Positions 33,532 through 42,041 of a stretch of DNA of 64,000 nt are shown piece after piece. Positions within the stretch are counted from its first letter, which is position 1. Each line of letters starts with the position of its first letter. A program made the translations under genes and the position numbers. Source of the DNA: JAAUTS01 sp038250235. GTDB lineage: Bacteria > Verrucomicrobiota > Verrucomicrobiia > Methylacidiphilales > JAAUTS01. The notes beneath the pieces were generated by a model. The model ran no database searches. It was not told the DNA's origin and worked only from the letters and a program-made list of their open reading frames with translations. The stretch is from the NCBI GenBank assembly GCA_038250235.1, contig JBBSCO010000010.1:1-64000 (forward strand), in the 5' to 3' direction.

Positions 33532-35580
33532 ATGACAGCCCCAGCGTGGTACTTCGGAACTCGGGAAGACTTCCTTGCAAGATCGAAAGATTCCATTGCG
33601 GATCAACTTGCCGGGCGTGCTGCATCTGAGAATCTTGAAATTGAATCCTATCAAAATCAAGAATGGCGTAGCAGCATAGATCTTCTCCAAAAAGCGCTGG
33701 ATGAGCGGGTGCCTATTTTGCGTGAAGCCTTATTAAGCCCACAAGGCAAACTGATCCGGCAAGTAATCCTTGAATTTGATTTTCGCCGTAGGGGTTTGCG
33801 AATGGATTGTCTCTTGCTCGCTGATGGGGTGCTTTTTGTGGTCGAATTTAAGCGGAAAAAACTTCAAGCATCTGATAGAGATCAGGTCATGACTTACGCG
33901 ATCAACCTGCTTGAATTTCATGCCGAGACACAATCGCTTTCTAAGGGGGTGGAAGGAATAATCGTCGTTCCGGTGCTTACTATCACGGAAGGCCTCGTAA
34001 ATAGAAAACCGCGCTGGCCGGGACTTGGTGGCCACAGCTGGAATGCTGCTGCAAACCGCCCACTCGAAAGTGACGCGCATTCACTCACCGAAGTTTTCCA
34101 ACTCGCATTTGAAAATCGGCGCTCCGATCGCCGAATCGATTTGACTGAGTGGCTTCGCTCTCCCTTTCGACCATCATCATCTATTTTGGACGCCACTCTT
34201 TCATTGTATGGAAATCATGATGTCTCGGCGATCTCCGAACATGCGGCGCCAACTGAGGAGATAAAATCTAGCGTTACCGAAATTCGTGAAGTGATCGAGA
34301 CTGCCCTGTCTGAGGGAGAATATCATGTTATATTTCTATCTGGCGCACCCGGGGCTGGAAAGACACTCGTTGGCCTGGAATTAGTATTACGAGGCATACA
34401 CGCCGGAGAATTTGTTTTTGTGACCGGTAACGCACCTCTCGTTGAAGTCCTGAACAAGGCTCTCGCCCAATCGTTTCGTCACCAGAGCAAATCCTCCGTT
34501 TCATGGGCTCACACCGGTTACAGGAGGGAGGATGCGAGATTTGTGACTTCAATCGCAAATTACAAAATTGTTAAAGCCCACAATTTCCTTGGAAAGAGGA
34601 CTGAAAACCATCGTCAGGAAGATGGTAGGGTGTTGGTTTTTGATGAGGCTCAGCGCACCTACGAAAAGGGTAAGATGGTGCTTCGGGAAAAACTACCGGA
34701 TCATGAGGCAGATTTGATTCTGGAGACTCAAAAAACAGCTTATCCCACTGGAGGTGCGGTTGTTGTTGCATTGATTGGCCACAATCAAGCGATCAACAGC
34801 GGGGAGATGGGCATTCTGGCATGGCTCGAGGCCATAGAGCGAAAGGGTTGGAGTTTTTCGATATCGGATGAAACACTAAATCTTGCAGAATTCAAAGACG
34901 CGTCACGGTGGAAAAGTAATGAACGCCGCCGCCCGCTTCAGAATGGTCATTTGAGCCAGTCAATGCGGTATTATCGCAACTCCGAAGTAGAGAAATGGGC
35001 CGGATGCGTTTTGAATGGGGATGTTTTTGGAGCAGGCGTTGCTGCTGGGAAGTTGGAAGAAGGCTCCGATTGCATCCGGATCACACGAAGCTTGGCCGAC
35101 GCTCGCAAGTGGGCGAAAAAACAAACGGTAGGAACGCAGCACTGTGGACTGATTGCGTCGAGCCAAGCAAGGCGGCTCGCGGCGGAAGGACTTTTCGTCG
35201 AATTGAAGCCGAGTATCGCTGATTGGATGTTAGCTCCTTCCACCGATATCAGATCCTCGAATGCCTTGGAGGTTGTGCAGAATCAGTTTCAAGTTCAGGG
35301 ACTCGAACTCGATTTCTGTGTCGTATGTTGGGACGCGGATCTGCGGCGAGAAGGTGAAAAGTGGACCTCATTTAAACTCAGTGGCTCGAAGTGGCAAAAA
35401 GATGCGCTTCTCGAAATAGCGAAGAATAGTTATCGGGTTCTGCTTACTCGTGCGAGGAAGGGCATGATCATATTTGTGCCTGAAGGAGACTTGAGTGGAG
35501 AGGATAACACACGTGTTCAATCGTTTTATGACGGAATTTGGGATTTCCTACGAAAGTGTGGTGCTAAGGAGCTTGATTGA
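33532..35580 (+). CDS. PD-(D/E)XK nuclease fused to DUF2075 helicase-type ATPase
   Basis: A 682-residue protein. The N-terminal domain has D92 in RMDCLLLADG and E105/K107 in VVEFKRKK, the spacing of a PD-(D/E)XK nuclease. The C-terminal DUF2075 P-loop domain has Walker A GAPGAGKT (271-278), Walker B VFDEAQR (D371) and a late VLLTRARKGMIIFVP typical of superfamily 1 helicases. DUF2075 proteins occur in genomic islands with restriction and defence genes. Neighbours here (HNH remnant, NERD, DUF488) fit that. A defence role is inference. Single gene, 36 bp after the HNH remnant. Confidence 0.82.
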   Translation: MTAPAWYFGTREDFLARSKDSIADQLAGRAASENLEIESYQNQEWRSSIDLLQKALDERVPILREALLSPQGKLIRQVILEFDFRRRGLRMDCLLLADGVLFVVEFKRKKLQASDRDQVMTYAINLLEFHAETQSLSKGVEGIIVVPVLTITEGLVNRKPRWPGLGGHSWNAAANRPLESDAHSLTEVFQLAFENRRSDRRIDLTEWLRSPFRPSSSILDATLSLYGNHDVSAISEHAAPTEEIKSSVTEIREVIETALSEGEYHVIFLSGAPGAGKTLVGLELVLRGIHAGEFVFVTGNAPLVEVLNKALAQSFRHQSKSSVSWAHTGYRREDARFVTSIANYKIVKAHNFLGKRTENHRQEDGRVLVFDEAQRTYEKGKMVLREKLPDHEADLILETQKTAYPTGGAVVVALIGHNQAINSGEMGILAWLEAIERKGWSFSISDETLNLAEFKDASRWKSNERRRPLQNGHLSQSMRYYRNSEVEKWAGCVLNGDVFGAGVAAGKLEEGSDCIRITRSLADARKWAKKQTVGTQHCGLIASSQARRLAAEGLFVELKPSIADWMLAPSTDIRSSNALEVVQNQFQVQGLELDFCVVCWDADLRREGEKWTSFKLSGSKWQKDALLEIAKNSYRVLLTRARKGMIIFVPEGDLSGEDNTRVQSFYDGIWDFLRKCGAKELD

Positions 35581-36213
35581 GAAAGAGGATAATTTGACGG
35601 GTTCGACTCTCAATTTTTAAGGCTTTTTTCTGTCCTGAGGAGGCGTCAAATTGCATTATTATTTCAGAGGAAAATTCCCAACGCGTTTCAGTTGCTTTGG
35701 GATCAGTCCAATCGCGCTTGAATGTTCTTGAAGTCGTGGATTTTCAAGAGTTCGCGGGTCTTTCGGGTTGTTTGAAGGACTTCCGCAAATTTGCGCATAG
35801 ATTTCATAAATCCCATCCAGAGGGTGAGAAGGAGCTAACGTAAGTAGAGGTCTGCCTTGTCGGTAAGATCTTCTTGGGAAAGTTTTAAGGATTCACGTCG
35901 GCTGCGTATATTTTGGCCGAGTTTCGATAATGCGGGCTCGCGTTTGGGCATCGTCCAAACTGGACTTCGTGACGCCTATGCGTCCACGGACTATACGTAT
36001 CATCTGGTTGATCAGCTTCGAATATGGAATGGCACGTTTGCATTTTAATGTGGCGGGAGAAGGCCGAGTTACGCTGAAGGGAGCCGGGTCAAAAGCATCT
36101 GAAGTGAAACAGCGCTGCCTTTACGAAAAAAAATTGTTCGTCGACTGTGTTAAAAGGGGTCCGCGCTGTTTTTGGAGGGTTGACGTCAGGTACTGAGGAG
36201 AATAAATTGAGCC
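35581..36213. other. Gene-free stretch with half of a direct repeat
   Basis: 633 bp. The portion ~35595-35780 is related to ~37505-37640 (shared blocks around ATTTGACGGG, CTCAATT, AAGGCTTTTTT and AAGAGTTCGCGGGTCTTTC). On the minus strand this DNA reads as a short decayed peptide (RKTRELLK in both copies). The rest shows no gene. Confidence 0.5.
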
Positions 36214-36681
36214 ATGGCCGATCTTTTTACTTTGGGTTACGAGGGCACAGATGTTCAGAAATTCATCAAAGTGCTTAACGCTCGTAAAATGGATACTTTG
36301 GTGGATGTCCGTGACGTGCCTGTCAGCCGGAAGCCCGGATTTTCTAAAAATTCATTAGACGCGGCCTGTGAAGCTGCGGGTATTAACTACGAACACTGGC
36401 CATTGCTTGGTTGCCCCAAACCGATCCGGGAAGAATATCGTCAGGATGGAGATTGGGCCAAATATACCCGCCGTTACAAAAAACACCTCCTGACCATTGA
36501 GAATACTTTGGAAGATCTTTCGAGCAGAACGTTAAAAAAGCGTATCTGCCTGGTTTGTTTTGAGGCCGATCCCCGGTTTTGCCATCGCAGCTACATTGCG
36601 GAAGCCGTGCAGGAATTGTTGCCGGGGACAGTTGAGTTGGTCCACCTCACATCAACAGGTCTAACTGCCGTGCCTGGCTGA
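36214..36681 (+). CDS. DUF488 family protein
   Basis: A 155-residue protein with clear DUF488 motifs: TLGYEGTDVQKFIKVL, LVDVRDVPVSRKPGFSK, WPLLGCPKPIRE and ICLVCFEADPRFCHRSYIAE. The conserved Arg/Cys/His residues suggest a nucleotide- or nucleic-acid-related enzyme; the function is unproven. The last 35 bp overlap the 3' end of the convergent gene at 36647, so the two may form a conserved pair. Confidence 0.85.
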   Translation: MADLFTLGYEGTDVQKFIKVLNARKMDTLVDVRDVPVSRKPGFSKNSLDAACEAAGINYEHWPLLGCPKPIREEYRQDGDWAKYTRRYKKHLLTIENTLEDLSSRTLKKRICLVCFEADPRFCHRSYIAEAVQELLPGTVELVHLTSTGLTAVPG

Positions 36682-37468
36682 TATCCGGCTTGGGTGGGTA
36701 GTAGAACGCGACGATCAGCCATTGATCCGGGAATCGATGCATGGTTCCGAGTAAAAACAGAATATTTTTGTTTTTGAACTCGATCTCAAGTTTTTCGCGG
36801 AAGGGTTTCTCCCAGTTTTTACCGTGGCTGCGCTGGCAATTCCAGTAAAGAGCACCAGCTTCCCAGTCGGTAATTTTATGCTTCCAAGTCGTGATGATAC
36901 CTTTTTCATCCTTGCACTCATATCGATAGTAGAAGTCGTGGGGAAGTTTGCGCAGCATGACTTTATCTCGTGCTTCCTTGGAGTCGAAGAGTCCATCCTG
37001 ATGCACCAATTTCTGTTTTTCTTCTTCGGTCCAGTCGGGTTGATCCGAATCAGAAATTTCCAATTCCAGCAACCGGGTCGGTTGGATGAAACCGAAGCTG
37101 GCCCCCTTTTCCTGACGGTGTTTTTCGAGAATATCTGGAGAGGAGTAAATATGGCCATTAATCCACTCCAGTCTTCGATTCCAGCCGTTACTGGTGGGGA
37201 TGATGGCGTCCGGCACAATGGAGTCACGGTCAATGGTATGGCTTTCAGGTCTGTGATCTTTAGATGCCTTGTGGATACGGGCAGTGATCCACTGCCATTT
37301 GGAAAACTTCTGGTCGCCCTGCAGGTAACGATAAGGCAAAGGAAAAAGCCGTCTGAATTCCCGGTTTTTATTGATGGCCGCGACACAGGTGATTTCCCTG
37401 TGGCTTGCGCTGGGATTGGGATAAGTCTTGGCCAAGATCAAGAGTTCTTCCAAGTGACCAACGGGCAT
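36647..37468 (-). CDS. Hypothetical protein convergent with DUF488 gene
   Basis: A 273-residue soluble protein with no recognised family. It is rich in Trp, Tyr and charged residues (FSKWQWITARIHKASKDHRP, FYYRYECKDEKG, HRFPDQWLIVAFYYPP). The coherent amino-acid use over the full length and the near-perfect use of the space up to the DUF488 gene support it as real. A 3' overlap of 35 bp with a DUF488 gene suggests the pair moved together. No catalytic motif is evident. Confidence 0.65.
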   Translation of the reverse strand: MPVGHLEELLILAKTYPNPSASHREITCVAAINKNREFRRLFPLPYRYLQGDQKFSKWQWITARIHKASKDHRPESHTIDRDSIVPDAIIPTSNGWNRRLEWINGHIYSSPDILEKHRQEKGASFGFIQPTRLLELEISDSDQPDWTEEEKQKLVHQDGLFDSKEARDKVMLRKLPHDFYYRYECKDEKGIITTWKHKITDWEAGALYWNCQRSHGKNWEKPFREKLEIEFKNKNILFLLGTMHRFPDQWLIVAFYYPPKPDISQARQLDLLM

Positions 37469-37504
37469 GTATGATAGTGGAACCGTAAGATTTAAAAATC
37501 AAGC

Positions 37505-37640
37505 CTCTGCGTTAGTGCAATTTGACGGGGTTAATTCTCAATTCTCAAGGCTTTTTCAGTTGCTTGGTGTTCAGCCCACTCATGCGGCAGTGTTCCTGAA
37601 AACGTGGATTTTAAGAGTTCGCGGGTCTTTCTGATTGTAT
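37505..37640. repeat. Second copy of the 35.6-kb direct repeat
   Basis: Blocks shared in the same order with ~35595-35780: ATTTGACGGG, CTCAATTCTCAAGGCTTTTT and AAGAGTTCGCGGGTCTTTC. The two copies bracket the DUF488 gene and its convergent partner. Confidence 0.6.
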
Positions 37641-37666
37641 GAATATCAGAAGTAGGCCAGGAAAAA

Positions 37667-37863
37667 GAAGCCCATCAATAAGCCCCAGGAAAGGGGATTT
37701 AATGTCAGAGGCGGACGACACATGGGTCGTCCCTCGGCCTCTTTTCGGAGGGACGACCTCTGTGTCGTCCGGGGGGAGGGGGGAAGCGGCCCGGACGGAG
37801 CCGGGCCCTCCAAATCGGAACGGCTTGCCCCGTCTAGTGTCCTGAAGGTCGCGCAGGGCTTTT
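37667..37863. repeat. 197-bp direct repeat, copy 1
   Basis: Nearly identical (roughly nine of ten bases) to 38220-38416, and of equal length. It contains interrupted palindromes built on GGACGAC/GTCGTCC and the GGCCCGGA...CCGGGCC hairpin also seen at other intergenic sites. The two copies flank a nucleotidyltransferase-type gene fragment. Confidence 0.9.
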
Positions 37864-37938
37864 GTCATTTGTTCGGAAGGCAACACAGCCATATTACGGA
37901 TCAGTTTGTGGTGATCAACGCTGGAAAGATCTTAAATT

Positions 37939-38121
37939 TTGCGGCTGGTGCCGATTCCCTATCTCATCGCGCTCAAATTGTATGCGGGAGGACATGAGTC
38001 CAAAGCCGATATTATCGAACTGATACTGCGCAACCCGGAACTGGATCTGGAGGCGTTGAAAACGTTGTGCGCGGGCTACGACCTTGCCGGGATAGACGAA
38101 CTGATCAAAGAGGCGGGTTGA
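37939..38121 (+). pseudogene. C-terminal fragment of a nucleotidyltransferase-like protein
   Basis: Sixty codons reading LVPIPYLIALKLYAGGHESKADIIELI and NPELDLEALKTLC. This is the C-terminal part of DUF6036/AbiEii-like nucleotidyltransferase proteins, some of which are toxins. The N-terminal GS-x-D nucleotidyltransferase motif is absent: upstream lies the 197-bp repeat. A remnant, not a gene. Confidence 0.6.
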
Positions 38122-38219
38122 CGACCGCCCGGACGAAAGGAAGGACCAGAGGCAGGATGCCTCTGGCAGCGGGCAAGATGCCCGCGCTCCTTGGGGATTT
38201 GGAAGGGGAAATCTTTAAC

Positions 38220-38416
38220 GAAGCCCATCAGTAAGCCCCAGAAAAAGAGATTTAATGTCAGAGGCGGACGACACATGTGTCGTCTCTTCGCCTCTTCTCG
38301 GAGGGACGACCTCCGTGTCGTCCGGGGCGAGGGGGGAAGCGGCCCGGACAGAGCCGGGCCCTCCAAATCGGAACGGCTTGCCCCGTCTAGTGTCCTGAAG
38401 GTCGCGCAGGGCTTTT
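38220..38416. repeat. 197-bp direct repeat, copy 2
   Basis: Second copy of 37667-37863. It contains the perfect 18-bp palindrome GACGACACATGTGTCGTC, which is interrupted in copy 1. A shorter relative with the GGCCCGGA...CCAGGCC arms lies at 38553-38637. Confidence 0.9.
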
Positions 38417-38652
38417 TTGGAAGAAGAAATTTACAACGAAACTGGGTTAGCCGCGAAAAGGCGTAAAAGGGATAGAGATGTAATTACTTGTTATAAATAG
38501 GCAGTTTTGTGCTTTTTTGTAACGAAAGTTTTCCGTGAGTTGTTCGAAGGAAAAAGAAGCGGCCCGGACAGAGCCAGGCCCTCCGATTATTAGTCTGACA
38601 TTGGGAACCGCGATCCGGAGATCGCGGCTACAACTTGCAGACTTAAAATACG

Positions 38653-39429
38653 TCACCCTGTGACGGGCGGCTCCTGCAGCCGATTGAATCCCATAAAATC
38701 CCCGCCCCGCAGGAGGATGCCCGCGTGGCCTGGGTGCAGGGGCGGGCCGTCCTGTTTGATGCGGACGATGGGCAGGGTGACGCGCATGGACATGCCCATG
38801 CGGCGACGGTTGGAGCGGTTCGGCTCGGAGTGGTGCAACAGTTTCTCGTTAAAGAGAAAGAACTGGCCGGGTTTCAACTCCATGTTGATGAGGTTGTCTT
38901 TTTTGAAGTATTTTTCGTCGGCTTCTTCGCCAAAGGCCATACCGTCCTTGGCCGGGATGTGGGGAACGACGTGTTTGTGTGATTTGGGCAGGATCTGGAC
39001 GCAGGAGTTGTCGATTTTGACATCATGAATCGCGATCCAGGCCGAGATGTTGATGATGGGTTCCAGAGGCCAGTAGTTCTGATCCTGGTGCCAGGGGATT
39101 TCTTTGCCGCCCGGTTCTTTGTTGAAAAAGTTGGTGGCCCAGAGAATCAGATCCGATCCATAGAGACATTCCATGCGGTCGATGATGGCCTGGCTGTTGG
39201 CCAGGTCGAAAACCACGCGTGAATCCATGTGTCGGGATTGGAGCGTTGTATTGGGATTGGGGCCGGGACTGTTGATGACCTGGGTGTCGATGTGCTGGCG
39301 GATGTCGGCCATCTCTTCCTGGCTGACGGCGGCGAAAGGTCCGAGATAGCCTTCCTCGTGGAAGAAAAGGACTTCGGCAGGGCTGAGGGCGGATTTGGTT
39401 AGAGTTGCGATGGCGGTTTGGGTCATCAT
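38653..39429 (-). CDS. Phytanoyl-CoA dioxygenase family (PhyH) protein
   Basis: A 258-residue Fe(II)/2-oxoglutarate oxygenase. The iron site is visible as IPWHQDQNYW (His-x-Asp) and LLHHSEPNRS (distal His), with the 2-oxoglutarate-binding Arg soon after in RRRMGMSMRVTLP. Members hydroxylate lipids, small metabolites or natural products. It is divergent from the AraC-type regulator at 39576 across 146 bp, so that regulator probably controls it. Two ATGs in tandem make the start ambiguous by one codon. Confidence 0.88.
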   Translation of the reverse strand: MMTQTAIATLTKSALSPAEVLFFHEEGYLGPFAAVSQEEMADIRQHIDTQVINSPGPNPNTTLQSRHMDSRVVFDLANSQAIIDRMECLYGSDLILWATNFFNKEPGGKEIPWHQDQNYWPLEPIINISAWIAIHDVKIDNSCVQILPKSHKHVVPHIPAKDGMAFGEEADEKYFKKDNLINMELKPGQFFLFNEKLLHHSEPNRSNRRRMGMSMRVTLPIVRIKQDGPPLHPGHAGILLRGGDFMGFNRLQEPPVTG

Positions 39430-39575
39430 GGGATTGTTTTCAGGTTTTTAGTTTCAAGTTTTGGGTTGAACGGGTGATTTGTTTTCGGGAACTCTTAAGT
39501 TCTTTATTCATCCTAGTGATAAAATCTAATGGTAACATGGCTCGAAAAGCGTATTGTTTGCATTGAACCGGTGAT

Positions 39576-40418
39576 ATGAAGATCCAATTGCCTTTACCCT
39601 GCCTTCAGAGTTGGCTGCTTGTTCTGTATCAGCAAGCGCCTTCGTTGAAATTTGATCTACGGGGTGTGCCTGGCAAGATGCGGATACCCAGGCAGTGGCA
39701 GGTTCGGTTGGGGCCTCAGCGCGAACACCTGCTTTATTACGTGGTGGAAGGGGGATTTGAAGCGGAGATTGGCGACAGGTTTCTGACGATCCGGAGCGGG
39801 GATCTTCTTTGGATGGCGCCGGGAACTCCTTTTTATTTCCGCCTTCCACCTGGACAGGGTCTTGTTATCAACCGCTTCCGGCTGATGGCGTCCGGATTGG
39901 AACATCCGAAGGGTTCCAGTCATTTTCTTTATCCCGGAGCTTGGAGCGCCCAGGTCTGGATGGAGCAGATCATCCAGGAGCTTGGGGAGAAAGATCCGTA
40001 TCAGCGGGAACGTTTAAAGTCATTGCTGATTTGTCTGATCATTGAGTTGGCGCGTCTCTCCGGGGGGCCGCCCAGAGAGGGGTCCGGATTTACCCGGCAG
40101 CAAAGACAGCAGATTCTTCAGTTCTCGACACAGCATGTGAAAACCCGACTGGAGCCCGCGCAGTTGGCGTCGCATCTGGGTTTGTCCCACGATTATTTTA
40201 CTCGGTTGTTCCGGCGCAGTTTTCAGATGCCACCCCGTCGATGGCTGATGGAACAACGGATAAGGCAGGCCGCGCTGCGTCTTCTCGAATCCACGCTGAA
40301 TGTCTCCCAGGTGGCGGAAGAGTTTGGCTATCAGGATGTGTTTCTCTTCAGCCGACAATTTAAAGCGGTGCTGGGGGTTTCGCCATTGGGATATAGGAGG
40401 AGGGGGCAGGGAGGTTGA
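39576..40418 (+). CDS. AraC-family transcriptional regulator
   Basis: A 280-residue regulator. The N-terminal half is a cupin-like sensing domain (YYVVEGGFEAEIGDRFLTI, RSGDLLWMAPGTPFYFRLP). The C-terminal ~100 residues hold two helix-turn-helix motifs (PAQLASHLGLSHDYFTRLFR and NVSQVAEEFGYQDVFLFSRQ, ending in GVSPLGYRR). It probably senses a sugar or other small ligand and acts on the divergent phyH gene. That link comes only from the layout. Confidence 0.9.
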   Translation: MKIQLPLPCLQSWLLVLYQQAPSLKFDLRGVPGKMRIPRQWQVRLGPQREHLLYYVVEGGFEAEIGDRFLTIRSGDLLWMAPGTPFYFRLPPGQGLVINRFRLMASGLEHPKGSSHFLYPGAWSAQVWMEQIIQELGEKDPYQRERLKSLLICLIIELARLSGGPPREGSGFTRQQRQQILQFSTQHVKTRLEPAQLASHLGLSHDYFTRLFRRSFQMPPRRWLMEQRIRQAALRLLESTLNVSQVAEEFGYQDVFLFSRQFKAVLGVSPLGYRRRGQGG

Positions 40419-40453
40419 ATGTTGAATTTTGAATGGGTAATGCGGAAACGAAA

Positions 40454-40640
40454 CGGCCCGGTTGGAGCCGGAACCGCCGATTATGAACGCGCCATTGGGA
40501 ACCGAGGCTCGGAGGTCTCGGCGACAAGGAGAGGTGAAAAACACACACTTCTTGGGATGGATTCTTTATTCTAAATGACTTCCGGGTTGGTCATTGGGAG
40601 AAGCCAAAGAAACGGCCCGGACGAAGCCGGGCCCTTTATT
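40454..40640. repeat. GGCCCGG palindromic intergenic repeats
   Basis: Two members of the same palindromic family seen at 37.8, 38.3 and 38.6 kb: one around 40454-40531 (CGGCCCGG...GGAGCCGG, then ATTGGGAACCG...AGGTCTCGG) and one around 40613-40636 (GGCCCGGA...CCGGGCCC). They fill the space between the AraC gene and rsgA and may act as bidirectional terminators. Confidence 0.7.
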
Positions 40641-40667
40641 TAATCGGCGGGACGTGATCTGTCTTGT

Positions 40668-41795
40668 TTACCGTTTCTTCCTGGGTTCGTGGATGCGGTC
40701 GGGATCGGGATTTTGGCGGTCGGCGTAGTATTTGGCGGCACTGTTCTGTTCGCGGCGCTCGCGACGGTCGATGGTCATCTGCCTTTTCTTCCGGCTTTGT
40801 TTGAGTTCGGCCACTTCTTTTCCCAAAGACAAATAGGCATCGAACCGGGCTTTGTCCAAGAGGCCTGCATCGACCGCTGCCTGGATGGCGCAACCGGCGT
40901 TGCTGCCGTGTTTGCAGTTGCCGAATTTGCAACGTAATGAAAGTTCTTCCAGATCCGGAAATCTCTCGCGCAGGGAATGTTCATCCGTCCAGAGATGAAC
41001 TTCCCGGATTCCGGGATTGTCGATAATGATACCTCCCTTGGGAAGAATCATCAGTTCACGGGCCGTGGTGGTGTGGCGGCCCTTGCCTGTCAGTTCGTTG
41101 ACTTCTTCCGTCCATTGATAGTCGTCGCCAAACAGTTTGTTGATGACGGAGGACTTGCCGACCCCGGATGAGCCGATCAGGGAAACGGTGATGCCTTCTT
41201 TCAGATGATCCTTGAGAGCCTTCAATCCACCCCGTTTCGTCGCGCTGGTGATGTGGACTTCAGCGGTAGGATTGAGGGCCTGGATTTCGCGGGCGGCCTG
41301 CTCGTTCTGCTCCCCGGGAAAAAGATCCGACTTGTTGACCAGAACCACGGCTTTGGCCCCGCTGCGGCCAATGATGGCGAAATAACGTTCCATGCGGCGG
41401 AGATTGAAGTCGGGGCCTGATTCGGTGACCACCACCACCACGTCGATATTGGCGGCAATGACCTGTTCTTCCGTGCCGCGTCCGGGGGTCTTGCGCGAAA
41501 GACTGTTCTGGCGGGGAAGGCGCGCTTTGATGACATGGATGGGATTGTGATCGGCTTTGCTGACGTCCAGGGCGACCCAATCACCGACTGCCGGGAGATC
41601 AGCATCGGTCGCGGCATCGTGATAAAGTTTGCCGCTCATGACGGCTTCGTATTGTTCGCCATCCGCCACCAGGGCTCCGTAGGTGATCTTGTTGTCGCGG
41701 ATCAGGCGGGCAGGCTGCCAGCCCTGTGAGGCATAGGGTTTGAAGGCCCCGGCAAAAGCCGTGTTCCATCCCATTTTTTCGAGAGTCATGGCCAT
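40668..41795 (-). CDS. rsgA: Ribosome small-subunit GTPase RsgA (YjeQ)
   Basis: A late 30S assembly GTPase. At 375 residues it has an OB fold, then the circularly permuted G domain in the order G4 (NKSD), G1 (GSSGVGKSS), G3 (IDNPGIRE), and a C-terminal zinc knuckle (CKFGNCKHGSNAGC). A long basic tail after the zinc site (SRKKRQMTIDRRERREQ) extends past the usual end. Starts at ATG 41795 or 41789 are both possible; the upstream extension is not family-like. Confidence 0.93.
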   Translation of the reverse strand: MAMTLEKMGWNTAFAGAFKPYASQGWQPARLIRDNKITYGALVADGEQYEAVMSGKLYHDAATDADLPAVGDWVALDVSKADHNPIHVIKARLPRQNSLSRKTPGRGTEEQVIAANIDVVVVVTESGPDFNLRRMERYFAIIGRSGAKAVVLVNKSDLFPGEQNEQAAREIQALNPTAEVHITSATKRGGLKALKDHLKEGITVSLIGSSGVGKSSVINKLFGDDYQWTEEVNELTGKGRHTTTARELMILPKGGIIIDNPGIREVHLWTDEHSLRERFPDLEELSLRCKFGNCKHGSNAGCAIQAAVDAGLLDKARFDAYLSLGKEVAELKQSRKKRQMTIDRRERREQNSAAKYYADRQNPDPDRIHEPRKKR

Positions 41796-42041
41796 GCGGT
41801 TAGCTGAAGAGAATCCCAGTTGGGAGGGTATCGGGCAAGACTGAAAGGGTGGGAGTAGAGACAGGAAAATTTTATCGCAAAGGGTTAAAGCCGCCAAGGC
41901 GCCAGAGATACAAGAGGATAAACTTATGTTTTCGTCTGGATGAACAACCTTGCGTTCGTTAGCAACCTGGCATTAAAAACACCGTGATAGTTCTTTTTCA
42001 CAATGTCGATTGGCAGCAAGGTTTGATTGGCAGAGGCTCGC

